A DNA stretch of 64,000 bases from Arthrobacter sp. DNA4 (GTDB lineage Bacteria; Actinomycetota; Actinomycetes; Actinomycetales; Micrococcaceae). The notes beneath the pieces are model-generated. The model had not been told where the DNA came from and searched no databases. It was given only the letters and a program-made list of their open reading frames with translations. The translations under genes were made by a program, and so were the position numbers. The stretch lies in NCBI RefSeq assembly GCF_024362385.1, contig NZ_CP101466.1, forward strand, positions 1,612,001 to 1,676,000. The letters run 5' to 3'. Below, piece by piece: positions 8,854-18,686 of this stretch (position 1 is its first letter; each line of letters begins with the position of its first letter).

Positions 8854-9909
8854 ATGGCGGCAGCCCCGGATCGTGCAAAAGCGCTGGAAGCAGCGCTGGC
8901 CCAGATTGACAAGCAGTTCGGCAAGGGCTCGGTCATGCGCCTGGGCGACGAAGTCCGTGCCCCGATCGAAACCATCCCCACGGGCTCCATCGCCCTGGAC
9001 GTGGCCCTCGGCATTGGCGGGCTCCCGCGCGGCCGCGTCATCGAAATCTACGGTCCGGAATCCTCGGGTAAAACCACCGTTGCCCTGCACGCCGTGGCGA
9101 ACGCCCAGCGCGCCGGCGGGATCGCAGCCTTCATCGACGCCGAGCACGCACTGGACCCCGACTACGCCGCCAAGCTGGGCGTGGACACGGATGCCCTCCT
9201 GGTCTCGCAGCCGGATACCGGTGAGCAGGCCTTGGAGATCATGGACATGCTGGTCGGCTCCGGCTCGCTGGACGTCATCGTCATCGACTCCGTGGCCGCC
9301 CTGGTGCCGCGCGCTGAAATCGAAGGCGACATGGGTGACAGCCACGTCGGCCTCCAAGCACGGCTCATGAGCCAGGCACTGCGTAAGATCACCGGCCGCC
9401 TGAGCCAGACCAAGACCACCGCCATCTTCATCAACCAGCTCCGCGAAAAGATCGGCGTGTTCTTCGGTTCCCCGGAAACCACCACCGGTGGTAAGGCGCT
9501 GAAGTTCTACGCGTCGGTCCGCATCGACGTCCGGCGGATCCAGACCCTCAAGGAAGGCGCCGATTCCGTCGGCAACCGGACCAAGGCGAAGATCGTCAAG
9601 AACAAGATGGCTCCGCCTTTCAAGGTCGCCGAGTTCGACATCATCTACGGCCAGGGCATTTCCCGTGAGGGTGGCATCATCGACATGGGCGTGGAGCACG
9701 GCATCATCAAGAAGTCCGGCTCCTGGTTCACCTACGACGGTGACCAGCTGGGCCAGGGCATGGAGAACTCGCGCCGGTTCCTCCGCGACAACCCCGAGCT
9801 GGCTGCCGAGCTGGAGCGCCTCATCAAGGAGAAGCTCGGTGTCGGGGTCAAGCCGGCGGAGGATGAGTCCAAGGACGCGCCGAAGCTGAAAGCTGTCGAC
9901 GGGTTCTAG
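8854..9909 (+). CDS. recA: Recombinase RecA
   Basis: Strand-exchange ATPase and co-protease for LexA cleavage, 351 residues. Walker [10 protein letters not shown] is at residues 67-75. The DNA-binding loop stretch [20 protein letters not shown] and the conserved [15 protein letters not shown] region ([14 protein letters not shown]) are intact. ATG 8854 was chosen over GTG 8845 because AGAGG lies 8 nt upstream. recX follows after 3 bp. The upstream SOS box shows it is in the LexA regulon, together with lexA at 19 kb. Confidence 0.98.
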   Translation: MAAAPDRAKALEAALAQIDKQFGKGSVMRLGDEVRAPIETIPTGSIALDVALGIGGLPRGRVIEIYGPESSGKTTVALHAVANAQRAGGIAAFIDAEHALDPDYAAKLGVDTDALLVSQPDTGEQALEIMDMLVGSGSLDVIVIDSVAALVPRAEIEGDMGDSHVGLQARLMSQALRKITGRLSQTKTTAIFINQLREKIGVFFGSPETTTGGKALKFYASVRIDVRRIQTLKEGADSVGNRTKAKIVKNKMAPPFKVAEFDIIYGQGISREGGIIDMGVEHGIIKKSGSWFTYDGDQLGQGMENSRRFLRDNPELAAELERLIKEKLGVGVKPAEDESKDAPKLKAVDGF

Positions 9910-9912
9910 CCC

Positions 9913-10529
9913 TTGACCGGACCACGAACACGGCGTTCCCGTTCCGGCACCTCCTCAACAGGGGTGCCGGACGGGTATGCAGTCCCTGAAGACCCGCAGG
10001 CCGCGGACGCCGAACCGGACCCGTTCACGGTGGCGCAGGCCATCGTGTACCGGCAGCTGACGGCGGCGCCCAAGAGCAGGCTGCAGCTTGCCCGGAAACT
10101 GGCCGAACGGAACATCCCGGAGCACGTCGCGGAGGCGGTGCTGGACAAATTCCAGGAAGTCCGGCTGATCAACGACGCAGAATTCGCTGACATGTGGGTC
10201 AGGAGCCGCGCCCAGTCCCGCAAGCTGGCCAAGGCGCGCTGAGGCGTGAGCTCGCGGAAAAGGGCATCGACCAGGAGACAGCGGCGTCAGCGCTGGAACA
10301 ACTGACTGACGCCGATGAGGAGTCCGCCGCGCGCGCCCTGGTTGAGCGCAAGCTCCGGCCCGGAACGGACCTGTCCGGTCCCGGGGAACGGGACAAGGCA
10401 GTGCGGCGCCTGGCGTCCATGCTGGCAAGAAAGGGTTACCAGCCCTCGCAGGCGTTCCGGATCGTCAACGATGTCCTCGATTCCCAGCAGGACCCCGACA
10501 GCGGGGGCCTCCAAAGCCGGTACCCTTAA
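9913..10529 (+). pseudogene. recX: Regulatory protein RecX, frameshifted
   Basis: RecX inhibits and modulates RecA filaments. The first frame (TTG 9913; a GTG at 9963 is an alternative) contains the typical start of the domain, AQAIVYRQLTAAPKSRLQLA and LINDAEFADMWVRSR, and stops at 10242 after LAKAR. The second half, ALRRELAEKGIDQETAASAL through RKGYQPSQAFRIVND, is in another frame ending at 10529. Inserting one G at 10233-10234 (AAGGCG to AAGGGCG) joins them into about 205 residues with the conserved KGALRREL junction. So either recX is broken or the base call is wrong. It directly follows recA. Confidence 0.87.
10521..10526 (+). promoter_or_regulatory. Candidate -10 element of miaB (leaderless type)
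   Basis: TACCCT, inside the end of recX, ends 6 nt before the GTG at 10533. Confidence 0.4.
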
Positions 10530-10532
10530 CGG

Positions 10533-12089
10533 GTGAGTTTGACCATTCCTTCCCCCCAACCCGGCACCACCCCTTCCGTCGAAGCAGGGGCCGCGCCGCA
10601 AACCGGAGGCCTGCCCCGCACCTACCAGGTGCGCACCTTCGGCTGCCAGATGAACGTCCACGACTCGGAACGGATGTCCGGCCTGCTCGAGGCCGCGGGC
10701 TACGTCCCGGCCGAGGGCGAGCATGCCGACGTCGTGGTCTTCAACACGTGCGCGGTCCGGGAAAACGCGGACAACAAGCTCTACGGCAACCTGGGCATCC
10801 TGGCCCCCGTGAAGGCGGCCAACCCCGGCATGCAGATCGCCGTGGGCGGTTGCCTGGCGCAAAAGGACCGCGAGACGATCCTGAAGAAGGCGCCATGGGT
10901 GGACGCAGTCTTCGGTACCCACAACGTCGGTGCCCTTCCCGCCCTCCTGGACCGGGCGCGGCACAACAATGAAGCGCAGCTGGAGATCCTGGAATCCCTG
11001 GACGTCTTCCCGTCAACGCTGCCAACCAAACGTGACTCCGTTTACTCGGGCTGGGTGTCCATCTCCGTGGGCTGCAACAACACCTGCACCTTCTGCATCG
11101 TGCCCGCCCTCCGCGGCAAGGAAAAGGACCGCCGGCCCGGAGAGATCCTCGCCGAGATCCAGGCACTCGTGGACGACGGCGCCATTGAAGTCACCCTGCT
11201 CGGCCAGAACGTCAACTCCTACGGGGTGGAATTCGGGGACCGGCAGGCATTCTCCAAGCTCCTGCGTGCCTGCGGAGAGATCGAGGGGCTCGAACGCGTC
11301 CGGTTCACCAGCCCGCACCCTGCCGCCTTCACGGATGACGTCATCGACGCCATGGCAGAGACGCCGAACGTGATGCCGCAGCTGCACATGCCGCTGCAGT
11401 CCGGATCGGACAGCATCCTCCGGGCCATGAAGCGTTCCTACCGGTCCACCAAGTTCCTGGGCATCCTGGACAAGGTCCGCGAAAGGATTCCGCACGCCGC
11501 CATTTCCACCGACATCATCGTCGGCTTCCCGGGCGAAACGGAAGAGGACTTCCAGGCCACCCTGGACGTGGTGGAAAAGTCCCGCTTCGCCACCGCCTTC
11601 ACCTTCCAATATTCAAAGCGTCCCGGCACGCCCGCGGCCGACCTGCCCGACCAGCTTCCCAAGGCCGTGGTCCAGGAACGCTTCGAACGCCTCACCGCCC
11701 TGCAGGACCGCATCGCCGCGGAGGAAAACCGGAAGCAGCTAGGCCGCCGGCTCGAAATCATGGTGACCGCACAGTCCGGGCGGAAGTCGGAGGAAACCCA
11801 CCGGCTGTCCGGCCGGTCGCAGGACCAGCGCCTGGTTCATTTCTCGGTGCCGGAGGGCGCACCTGCCCCCAGGCCCGGGGACCTCGTCACTGTCACCATT
11901 ACCGAGGCCGCGGCTTTCCACCTGGTCTCCGACCCGACGCCTGGGGACTACAGCCTTCGTCGTTCACGGGCAGGGGACGCGTGGGACAGGTCCCAGGCCG
12001 ACTCCTGCGGAGCGCCGGTCCCCGGTTCCGGAGAGGCACGAAAGGGCGTCTCCCTCGGCATGCCCTCACTGCCGCTGCGCACCCGCTGA
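10533..12089 (+). CDS. miaB: tRNA-2-methylthio-N6-dimethylallyladenosine synthase
   Basis: Radical SAM methylthiotransferase modifying A37 of tRNAs that read U-starting codons. The N-terminal UPF0004 cluster cysteines are Cys38, Cys73 and Cys107. The radical SAM CxxxCxxC is Cys181, Cys185, Cys188 (GCNNTCTFC), followed by the conserved [15 protein letters not shown] domain ends the conserved region (about residues 395-460). The 518-residue length includes a poorly conserved polar C-terminal extension of some 50 residues. miaA, which makes the substrate nucleoside, follows after 3 bp, so the two act in sequence. Confidence 0.95.
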   Translation: MSLTIPSPQPGTTPSVEAGAAPQTGGLPRTYQVRTFGCQMNVHDSERMSGLLEAAGYVPAEGEHADVVVFNTCAVRENADNKLYGNLGILAPVKAANPGMQIAVGGCLAQKDRETILKKAPWVDAVFGTHNVGALPALLDRARHNNEAQLEILESLDVFPSTLPTKRDSVYSGWVSISVGCNNTCTFCIVPALRGKEKDRRPGEILAEIQALVDDGAIEVTLLGQNVNSYGVEFGDRQAFSKLLRACGEIEGLERVRFTSPHPAAFTDDVIDAMAETPNVMPQLHMPLQSGSDSILRAMKRSYRSTKFLGILDKVRERIPHAAISTDIIVGFPGETEEDFQATLDVVEKSRFATAFTFQYSKRPGTPAADLPDQLPKAVVQERFERLTALQDRIAAEENRKQLGRRLEIMVTAQSGRKSEETHRLSGRSQDQRLVHFSVPEGAPAPRPGDLVTVTITEAAAFHLVSDPTPGDYSLRRSRAGDAWDRSQADSCGAPVPGSGEARKGVSLGMPSLPLRTR

Positions 12090-12092
12090 CAG

Positions 12093-12989
12093 GTGGCTGC
12101 CCCGCCCGTCATCGCCGTCGTCGGTCCCACCGGCTCCGGAAAGTCCGACCTCGCCGTCAACCTTGCCCTCGAACTGGACGGCGAGGTCATCAACGCCGAT
12201 GCCATGCAGTTCTACCGCGGCATGGACATCGGCACCGCCAAGATCACGGTGGCCGAGCGCAGGGGAGTGCCGCACCACCTCCTGGACATCCTGGACGTGA
12301 CCCAGGAAGCCAGTGTTTCCGACTTCCAGGCCCAGGCGCGCGAAACCATCGACGACATCCATGGGCGCGGCAAGCGCGCCATCCTGGCAGGGGGCTCCGG
12401 GCTGTACGTCCGGGCCGCCCTGGACGTCCTGGAATTCCCGGGGACCGACCCTGCGCTGCGTGCCCGGCTTGAGGCGGAGCACGCGGAACTCGGCACAGGC
12501 GAACTCCTGGGCAGGCTCCGGAGGGTGGATCCCACCTCCGCCTCCCGGGTCTCCGATGCCCGGCGCATCATCCGCGCGCTGGAGGTCCACGAACTCACCG
12601 GGCGCCCCTTCAGCTCCTTCATGCCGCGGAGGGAGTACCACCAGCCCGCCGTCCAGGTGGGCCTCGGCGTGGACCGCGGGGTTTTGCGGGACCGGCTGGC
12701 AGCGCGCGTGCACCGGATGGTGGACGCCGGCCTGCTGGAGGAGGTCCGGATGCTCGATGCCAAAGGCCTGCGCCGCGGCAAAACCGCATCCCGCGCCCTG
12801 GGCTATGCACAGTTCCTGCGGGTCCTCGACGGCGCCTCCACCGTTGAGGCTGCCGCGGAAGAAACCATCGTGGCCACCCGGCAGTTTGCCCGGCGGCAGT
12901 TGACCTGGTTCCGCGCCGATCCCCGCATCACGTGGCTGGACTGGCAGGATCCGGAGCTCGTGGGCAAGGCAGCGGAGTTGTGCCGGTAG
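12093..12989 (+). CDS. miaA: tRNA dimethylallyltransferase
   Basis: Adds the dimethylallyl group to A37 of tRNA, the step before MiaB. The 298-residue product has P-loop GPTGSGKS near residue 11, the substrate motif [16 protein letters not shown] near 38-53, the PHHLLDI motif and a C-terminal [14 protein letters not shown]. The start is GTG 12093, 3 bp after miaB, which implies co-transcription. dapF follows with what looks like its own promoter. Confidence 0.95.
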   Translation: MAAPPVIAVVGPTGSGKSDLAVNLALELDGEVINADAMQFYRGMDIGTAKITVAERRGVPHHLLDILDVTQEASVSDFQAQARETIDDIHGRGKRAILAGGSGLYVRAALDVLEFPGTDPALRARLEAEHAELGTGELLGRLRRVDPTSASRVSDARRIIRALEVHELTGRPFSSFMPRREYHQPAVQVGLGVDRGVLRDRLAARVHRMVDAGLLEEVRMLDAKGLRRGKTASRALGYAQFLRVLDGASTVEAAAEETIVATRQFARRQLTWFRADPRITWLDWQDPELVGKAAELCR

Positions 12990-13020
12990 CTGCGGTTTCA
13001 GGACCGGCAGCACCCGCCGC

Positions 13021-13026
13021 TACGCT
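13021..13026 (+). promoter_or_regulatory. Candidate -10 element of dapF (leaderless type)
   Basis: TACGCT ends 7 nt before the ATG at 13034. Confidence 0.5.
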
Positions 13027-13033
13027 TGGGATC

Positions 13034-13978
13034 ATGAATGCTACCCCCGCAGAAACCACCGGCCCCGCCCTGCGCACACTGAGCGGGCTCCGCTTTTCCA
13101 AGGGGCACGGCACCGGCAACGACTTCGTCCTGGTGGCGGACCCCGAGGGGACGCACGTAATCGGCGCCGACCAGGCCGCCGCCCTGTGTGACCGCCACCG
13201 TGGGATCGGGGCCGACGGCCTGATCAGGGCCGTCCCGTCCCGCTTCCTGCCGGAGGGCCGGGAACTGCTCGCCGGCACTCCGGACGCGGAATGGTTCATG
13301 GATTACCGCAACGCCGACGGCTCCCTGTCCGAGATGTGCGGCAACGGGGTCAGGGTCTTCGTCCACTTCCTGCGGACGCAGGGCCTGATCGACCTGCCCG
13401 ACGGCGGATCGCTCACCATCGGCACCCGGGGCGGCGTCAAGACCGTGGTCCGGACCGGAGACGGCTACGCGGTGGACATGGGACCCTGGGAGTTCATTTT
13501 CCCCGGTGAAGCCGGCGCCAAGGCCATGGACTCCCTTGTCACCGCCGACGGGCTGGAGGTTCCCCGGCCGGCACTCTCCGTGAGCATGGGCAACCCGCAC
13601 ACCGTGGTGGCCCTCGCTGAACTTGCGGAGCTCACGGGCACCCGGCTGTTCACCGCCCCGAAGGTCGACCCGGTACCCGCGAACGGGACCAACGTGGAAT
13701 TCGTGGTGCCGGCAGAACCGCTGGTCCACGACGGCGTCGGATCCGTAACCATGCGCGTGCACGAGCGTGGCGTGGGGGAGACCCAGTCCTGCGGGACGGG
13801 CGCCTGTGCTGCCGCCGTCGCCATCAGGCACTGGGCCGGGGCGGAAGCCCCCGACGCTTGGCAGGTCCACGTCCCGGGAGGAACGGTGGGCGTGAAGTTC
13901 TTCGCCGGCCCCGGCGGCCACGAGCATGTGGAGCTCAGCGGCCCCGCAGTCATTGTGGCGAGTGGGACGCTTTCTTGA
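13034..13978 (+). CDS. dapF: Diaminopimelate epimerase
   Basis: Converts LL- to meso-diaminopimelate for lysine and peptidoglycan, without cofactor. The two catalytic cysteines are visible: Cys102 in MCGNGVRVF and Cys253 in [12 protein letters not shown]. The N-terminal [12 protein letters not shown] and the duplicated alpha/beta fold pattern fit. It is 314 residues, a little longer than the E. coli enzyme, as usual in actinobacteria. The ATG at 13034 fits homology and the nearby -10. Its 3' end overlaps the convergent methyltransferase gene by 29 bp. Confidence 0.96.
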   Translation: MNATPAETTGPALRTLSGLRFSKGHGTGNDFVLVADPEGTHVIGADQAAALCDRHRGIGADGLIRAVPSRFLPEGRELLAGTPDAEWFMDYRNADGSLSEMCGNGVRVFVHFLRTQGLIDLPDGGSLTIGTRGGVKTVVRTGDGYAVDMGPWEFIFPGEAGAKAMDSLVTADGLEVPRPALSVSMGNPHTVVALAELAELTGTRLFTAPKVDPVPANGTNVEFVVPAEPLVHDGVGSVTMRVHERGVGETQSCGTGACAAAVAIRHWAGAEAPDAWQVHVPGGTVGVKFFAGPGGHEHVELSGPAVIVASGTLS

Positions 13979-14573
13979 CCTTCAGGATCCGGAAGGACTT
14001 GGACGTCGATTCGCGGGTCACGGTGAAGGAACTGTCCAGTTCGGCGGCCAGCCAGCGCTGAAGGGAATCAGAGCCAAGGTTCTTCTGCACCACCAGCCAT
14101 GCGGTGCCGCCATCTGCCAGGCGCGGCAGCCACAGTTTGAGCAGGGCATGCAGTTCATCCTTGCCGATCCTGATCGGCGGGTTGGACCAGATGGTGTCGA
14201 AGCGGATGCCGGGATCCACGGCCTGGGGCGTGCTGGCGACGACGTTGGACAGTCCCAGCGCGGCGGCGTTCTCGTTGGTCAGGGTGATGCAGCGTTCGTT
14301 GACATCCACGGCGTAGACCTTTGATTCGGGGGCCAGCAGCGCCATAGTGAGCGCCACCGGACCCCAGCCGCACCCGATATCCAGGAGATTGCCCTTTGGA
14401 TGCGGGGCCGGAACTTCGGCGAGGAGCACCGCGGTGCCCTTGTCGATTCCGTCGGGGCTGAAGATGCCCGTGGAGGTCTGGAGCCGTCGCGTCTCACCGG
14501 CCAATTCCACCGTCAAAGGCTTCCGGGTAAAGGGGCCGGCAGGGGACGTGCTGAAATAGTGTGCGGACTCCAT
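13950..14573 (-). CDS. Class I SAM-dependent methyltransferase, RsmC-like
   Basis: A 207-residue protein with the SAM-binding motif [17 protein letters not shown], the acidic strand end YAVDVNERC and the NPPIR tetrad (WSNPPIRIG) typical of N2-guanine or N6-adenine RNA methyltransferases. It resembles the C-terminal catalytic half of RsmC, which methylates 16S rRNA G1207, but it lacks the N-terminal pseudo-domain, as is common in Gram-positives. It is convergent with dapF with overlapping ends. TACTCT lies 8 nt upstream of its ATG and may be its -10. Confidence 0.85.
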   Translation of the reverse strand: MESAHYFSTSPAGPFTRKPLTVELAGETRRLQTSTGIFSPDGIDKGTAVLLAEVPAPHPKGNLLDIGCGWGPVALTMALLAPESKVYAVDVNERCITLTNENAAALGLSNVVASTPQAVDPGIRFDTIWSNPPIRIGKDELHALLKLWLPRLADGGTAWLVVQKNLGSDSLQRWLAAELDSSFTVTRESTSKSFRILKVKKASHSPQ

Positions 14574-14632
14574 AACTGGCCAGAGTAGTTCCCCCTGCAG
14601 CGTAATGGGAAACCGGCCTGAAGGCCCTCTGC

Positions 14633-14638
14633 TACGCT
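14633..14638 (+). promoter_or_regulatory. Candidate -10 for the hflX leader transcript
   Basis: TACGCT ends 7 nt before an ATG at 14646 that opens a 6-codon ORF. A transcript starting there would carry a leader of about 365 nt before hflX. Confidence 0.45.
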
Positions 14639-14645
14639 GGAAGGC

Positions 14646-14666
14646 ATGTTCCTGATCTTCGAGTAG
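14646..14666 (+). other. Six-codon upstream ORF in the hflX leader
   Basis: ATG to TAG encodes MFLIFE. Its spacing from the TACGCT hexamer predicts a leaderless start. Five nt after its stop codon begins a hairpin, ACGGGC-CAT-GCCCGT (14672-14686). The arrangement resembles antibiotic-sensing leaders in which ribosomes stalled on a short ORF change downstream RNA folding. This role is inferred. Confidence 0.4.
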
Positions 14667-15010
14667 CCGGTACGGGCCATGCCCGTCCCGCAGCCTGTCC
14701 TCCAGCGACAGTCCGTCCCGCAGCGACGCAGGTTTCCATGCCTTCCGCTTTGCGCACCGGCCAGACCTTTCCGTCTGAGCCGGTCGCCGGACAATACTCG
14801 AAAGTCAGCCTGCTGCTGCACTTCCTGCCATTCTCCGGCCTTTTCCAGCCCTGCCGCCGTCCTGACGCGGCATTCGAGCCCCGGCCTCGCAGCCGGTCGC
14901 GAAACAACCAGGAGAACTGCATGACCGCAGGCCGTCAGCCCAGCGCGAATACTTTCCAACTTCCACCCAATCAGCACTATTCTGGAACTGCCGAATCTTC
15001 AAAGGAGACC
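14667..15010 (+). promoter_or_regulatory. Structured 5' leader of hflX
   Basis: This 344-nt stretch has no convincing gene. It contains the hairpin at 14672-14686 and a larger one at 14756-14784 (11 pairs with one bulged A and a 6-nt loop). A 12-base direct repeat, CCGTCCCGCAGC, occurs at 14683 and 14713, and a second possible promoter (-10 TATTCT at 14978-14983) is close to hflX. No hairpin is followed by a T run, so intrinsic termination is not evident. Confidence 0.45.
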
Positions 15011-16588
15011 ATGACCAGCCAGCCCAATACCGGTTCCGAACCAGCCTCCCAGGACATGAGTCCGCAGGAGATCCAGGCTGTCATCGACCGGATCCTCGCC
15101 AAGGAGGTACCGGCCAGAAACGTCAGCACGCCCGGTGGTGAAGGCGGCAATGGAAAGGCGGTGCTTGGCAAGGCGCAGGCAATTTCCCGCCTTGACGAAG
15201 AACACTCAACCTACGACGGCGACCAGCAGGACCTCGAGGAACGGCGCGCGCTGCGCCGGCGGGCAGGCCTGTCCACCGAACTCGAAGACGTCACCGAGGT
15301 CGAATACCGGCAGCTGCGCCTGGAACGCGTCGTCCTCGCCGGGCTCTGGTCCGAAGGAACGCTTGCCGACGCCGAAAACTCGCTGCGTGAGCTCGCGGCC
15401 CTCGCCGAGACCGCCGGTTCGGAGGTCCTCGACGGGTTGGTGCAGCGCCGCGACAAACCAGACCCCGGGACTTTCCTGGGGTCCGGCAAGGCCCAGGAGC
15501 TGAAGGACATCGTCATGTCCACCGGCGCGGACACCGTGGTGGTGGACGCCGAACTGGCACCTTCCCAGCGCCGCGGCCTTGAAGACATCGTCAAGGTCAA
15601 GGTCATTGACCGCACGGCCCTGATCCTGGACATCTTCGCCCAGCATGCCAAGAGCCGCGAGGGCAAAGCCCAGGTGGAACTGGCACAGCTGGAATACCTG
15701 CTTCCCCGCCTGCGCGGCTGGGGCGAGTCGATGTCCCGCCAGGCTGGTGGCCAGGTGGGCGGCGCTGCTGCCGGCATGGGCTCCCGTGGCCCCGGTGAGA
15801 CCAAGATCGAACTGGACCGGCGCCGGATCCGTACCCGCATGGCAAAGCTGCGGCGCGAAATTGCCGCCATGAAGCCCGCTCGGGAGACCAAACGGGCCAA
15901 CCGCCGTCGTAACGAAGTGCCCTCGGTGGCAATCGCCGGGTACACCAACGCCGGCAAATCCTCGCTGCTCAACCGGCTCACGGACGCAGGTGTCCTCGTG
16001 GAAAACGCGCTGTTCGCCACGCTGGATCCCACTGTCCGCAAGGCCGAAACCGCCGACGGCCTGGGGTACACCCTGGCCGACACCGTCGGATTCGTCCGGT
16101 CGCTGCCCACACAGTTGGTGGAAGCCTTCCGTTCCACCCTCGAAGAGGTCGCCGACTCGGACCTGATCCTGCACGTGGTGGACGTTTCGCATCCCGACCC
16201 CGAAGGGCAGATTGCAGCGGTCCGGAAAGTCTTCAGCGAAGTCGATGCCCGCAAGGTGCCCGAAATCATCGTCCTGAACAAGGCCGATGCAGCCGACCCC
16301 TTCGTGGTGGAGCGGCTGAAGCAGCGCGAGCCGCGGCACGTGGTGGTCTCCGCCCGGACGGGGGAGGGCATTCCGGAGCTGCTGAAGGCCATCAGTGAGT
16401 CCATCCCCCGGCCATCCGTCAAGATGGAGCTGCTCATTCCGTACGACCGCGGGGACCTGCTCAGCAAGCTCCACGAGTCCGACGCCGAAATCCTCAGCCT
16501 GGACCACGTTGAGACAGGCACCAGGGCTGCCGTGATGGTCCGTGAGGGCCTCGCGTCTGAACTGGAACCATTCGTCGTCAATGACTGA
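15011..16588 (+). CDS. hflX: GTPase HflX
   Basis: Ribosome-associated GTPase that splits stalled 70S ribosomes under stress, and in mycobacteria belongs to the macrolide-induced WhiB7 regulon. The N-terminal HflX domain contains PDPGTFLGSGKAQELK and the glycine-rich linker MGSRGPGETKIELDRR. G1 is GYTNAGKSS at 310-318, followed by DTVGFVRSLP (G3) and NKAD (G4). It is 525 residues. ATG 15011 has AAAGGAG, but an in-frame ATG at 14921 also has a good AGGAG and would add 30 residues. The intervening codons look non-coding, so the shorter form is preferred. The stop overlaps the next gene by 8 bp. Confidence 0.93.
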   Translation: MTSQPNTGSEPASQDMSPQEIQAVIDRILAKEVPARNVSTPGGEGGNGKAVLGKAQAISRLDEEHSTYDGDQQDLEERRALRRRAGLSTELEDVTEVEYRQLRLERVVLAGLWSEGTLADAENSLRELAALAETAGSEVLDGLVQRRDKPDPGTFLGSGKAQELKDIVMSTGADTVVVDAELAPSQRRGLEDIVKVKVIDRTALILDIFAQHAKSREGKAQVELAQLEYLLPRLRGWGESMSRQAGGQVGGAAAGMGSRGPGETKIELDRRRIRTRMAKLRREIAAMKPARETKRANRRRNEVPSVAIAGYTNAGKSSLLNRLTDAGVLVENALFATLDPTVRKAETADGLGYTLADTVGFVRSLPTQLVEAFRSTLEEVADSDLILHVVDVSHPDPEGQIAAVRKVFSEVDARKVPEIIVLNKADAADPFVVERLKQREPRHVVVSARTGEGIPELLKAISESIPRPSVKMELLIPYDRGDLLSKLHESDAEILSLDHVETGTRAAVMVREGLASELEPFVVND

Positions 16589-18638
16589 CCCTGCTGCCGG
16601 CGAAGCTGCGCAGACGGCGGGCGAGCAGTTCGTTATTGAACTGCTCGACCGCGCCGTCGCCGGCATGGGCGGACAAAGCCGCACCGGACAACACGAAATG
16701 GCCCGCCAGGTGGCCCGGGCCATCGAAACCGGCAACCACCTGTTGGTCCAGGCAGGCACCGGCACCGGCAAATCGCTCGCCTACCTGGTACCGCTTATCG
16801 CCCATGCCCTGGAAAGCAACAAACCGGCCCTGGTGTCCACGGCCACGCTGGCACTCCAGACCCAGATTGTGGGCAGGGACCTGCCCAGGCTCCTGAAGAA
16901 CATCACGCCGGCACTGGACCGGCCGGTCAAGGTTGCCTTGGTCAAGGGGCGGTCCAACTACGTTTGCCGCCACAAGCTTGAAGGCGGTTTCCCGTCAGAG
17001 GAACCATCGGAAGGGCAGCTCTTCTCCCTGGGAGAGGACACCAGCGTTCCACATTTCGCTGCTTCGGTGGGCGGACCATCGTCGCAGCTCGGCAAGGAAG
17101 TGGTACGGCTCCGCGAATGGGCCGAAAAGACAACCACCGGCGACAGGGACGAGCTCCTGCCCGGCGTGACCGACCGCGCCTGGCGCCAGGTTTCCGTGAC
17201 GTCGATGGAATGCCTGGGGGCACAGAAATGCCCGATGGCCGCCGAATGCTTCAGCGAACTCGCCCGGCAAGACGCAGCCGAGGCCGATGTGGTGGTCACC
17301 AACCACGCCATGCTGGCCGTCAGCGCGTTCGAGGGACTTGCCGTCCTGCCCGAATACGACGTCGTGGTGGTGGACGAAGCGCACGAACTGCAGGACCGGG
17401 TCACTGGCGCCGTGTCCGGACAGTTGTCCGTGGCTATGGTTCACGCTGCCGCTTCGGGTGCCCGGAAACATACCGCCATCACCGTTGACGCCCTGAACGC
17501 CGTAGCTGCCAACCTGGAACTGGCCCTTGCCGGCGCACCGAACGGTCTGCTTCCCAACGGGCTGAACGATGAACAGCTCGACTGCGTGGACCAGTTGCGT
17601 GAAGCGTGCCGGGCCGCGTTGTCCGATTCCAAAGGGGACAGCAACACCACAGCCGACGGCGGGCGGCAGCTGGCGCGTTCCCGGCTGATGCTCATCCTGG
17701 AACTCTGCGAAAGGCTCATTGCTGCACGCGAGAACCGCGAAGTGGTGTGGTTCTCCCGCGCCAGCACCTTCGATCCCGGCCAGGGATACTCACAGCCCGA
17801 TGACAGTGCGCCGGTGCTGATCAACATAGCCCCACTGTCCGTCGCCGGCAGGCTGCGGGAGGGACTCTTCGCAGACCACACCGTCGTGCTGACCTCTGCC
17901 ACCCTGGCCATCGGCTCCGCCTTTGAACCGGCGGCCGGGGGACTGGGCCTGGTAGGCGACGGGGCCCCCAGCTGGACGGGCGTGGATGTTGGCTCGCCCT
18001 TCGACTATCCCAAGCAGGGCATCCTCTACGTAGCCGGTCACCTGCCCAAGCCCGGCCGCGGCGTGTCACAGGAAGCGCTGTCAGAACTCGAAGCACTCAT
18101 CAAGGCATCAGGCGGGGGCGCCCTGTGCCTGTTCTCCTCGCGGCGGGCGGCCGAAGAGGCCGCCGACGCCCTCCGGCCCAAGCTCAATATGACTGTTCTC
18201 TGCCAGGGCGAGTCGACCATGACCGCCTTGGTCAAGCAATTCGCCGACGAACCGGACACCTGCCTCTTCGGCACTATGTCCCTATGGCAGGGCGTCGACG
18301 TTCCCGGAGGATCCTGCCGGCTGGTGGTAATAGACCGCATACCCTTCCCACGGCCGGACGATCCCCTGGTGACGGCGCGTTCGCGTGCCGTGGCGCAGGC
18401 AGGGGGAAACGGCTTCATGGCCGTTTCCGCCACCCACGCGGCCATCCGGCTCGCCCAGGGTGCCGGGCGCCTGATCAGGTCTACCGGGGACAAAGGCGTG
18501 GTGGCCGTCCTAGACTCACGGCTCGCCACCGAACGCTATGCAGGATTCCTGCGCGGTGCGCTGCCCCCGTTCTGGGCCACCACCGACCGCGCCAAGGCGC
18601 TGGCCGCGCTCAACCGGCTCGGTGCCGACGCTTCCTGA
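16581..18638 (+). CDS. ATP-dependent DNA helicase, DinG/YoaA type
   Basis: Superfamily 2 5'-3' helicase of 685 residues of the XPD/DinG group, acting on damaged or blocked DNA. Walker A is AGTGTGKS (58-65) and the DEAH box is at 265-268 (VVVVDEAHELQ). Between them are four cysteines (YVCRHKL, MECLGAQKCP, AECF) placed as for a 4Fe-4S cluster. The C-terminal motif VI region reads AIRLAQGAGRLIRS. It overlaps hflX and so is probably co-transcribed, and lies convergent to lexA. I see no SOS box at its own start. Confidence 0.9.
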   Translation: MTDPAAGEAAQTAGEQFVIELLDRAVAGMGGQSRTGQHEMARQVARAIETGNHLLVQAGTGTGKSLAYLVPLIAHALESNKPALVSTATLALQTQIVGRDLPRLLKNITPALDRPVKVALVKGRSNYVCRHKLEGGFPSEEPSEGQLFSLGEDTSVPHFAASVGGPSSQLGKEVVRLREWAEKTTTGDRDELLPGVTDRAWRQVSVTSMECLGAQKCPMAAECFSELARQDAAEADVVVTNHAMLAVSAFEGLAVLPEYDVVVVDEAHELQDRVTGAVSGQLSVAMVHAAASGARKHTAITVDALNAVAANLELALAGAPNGLLPNGLNDEQLDCVDQLREACRAALSDSKGDSNTTADGGRQLARSRLMLILELCERLIAARENREVVWFSRASTFDPGQGYSQPDDSAPVLINIAPLSVAGRLREGLFADHTVVLTSATLAIGSAFEPAAGGLGLVGDGAPSWTGVDVGSPFDYPKQGILYVAGHLPKPGRGVSQEALSELEALIKASGGGALCLFSSRRAAEEAADALRPKLNMTVLCQGESTMTALVKQFADEPDTCLFGTMSLWQGVDVPGGSCRLVVIDRIPFPRPDDPLVTARSRAVAQAGGNGFMAVSATHAAIRLAQGAGRLIRSTGDKGVVAVLDSRLATERYAGFLRGALPPFWATTDRAKALAALNRLGADAS

Positions 18639-18652
18639 CGGACTGCCGGACA

Positions 18653-18679
18653 ACGCCTGCGCGGATGCCGCGCAGGCGT
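18653..18679 (+). terminator. Bidirectional terminator between the helicase gene and lexA
   Basis: A perfect 12-bp stem (ACGCCTGCGCGG with its complement) with an ATG loop sits in the 48-bp gap between the two convergent genes. Confidence 0.75.
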
Positions 18680-18686
18680 GCGCAGG

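Noticed and set aside
10194..10529. Separate gene starting at 10194
   Set aside because: Its sequence is the C-terminal half of RecX continuing from the preceding frame, so it is part of the frameshifted recX.
14738..15010. In-frame extension of hflX upstream to 14738
   Set aside because: The added residues are not family-like, and the codons are AT-richer at third positions. The stretch holds hairpins and a likely promoter.
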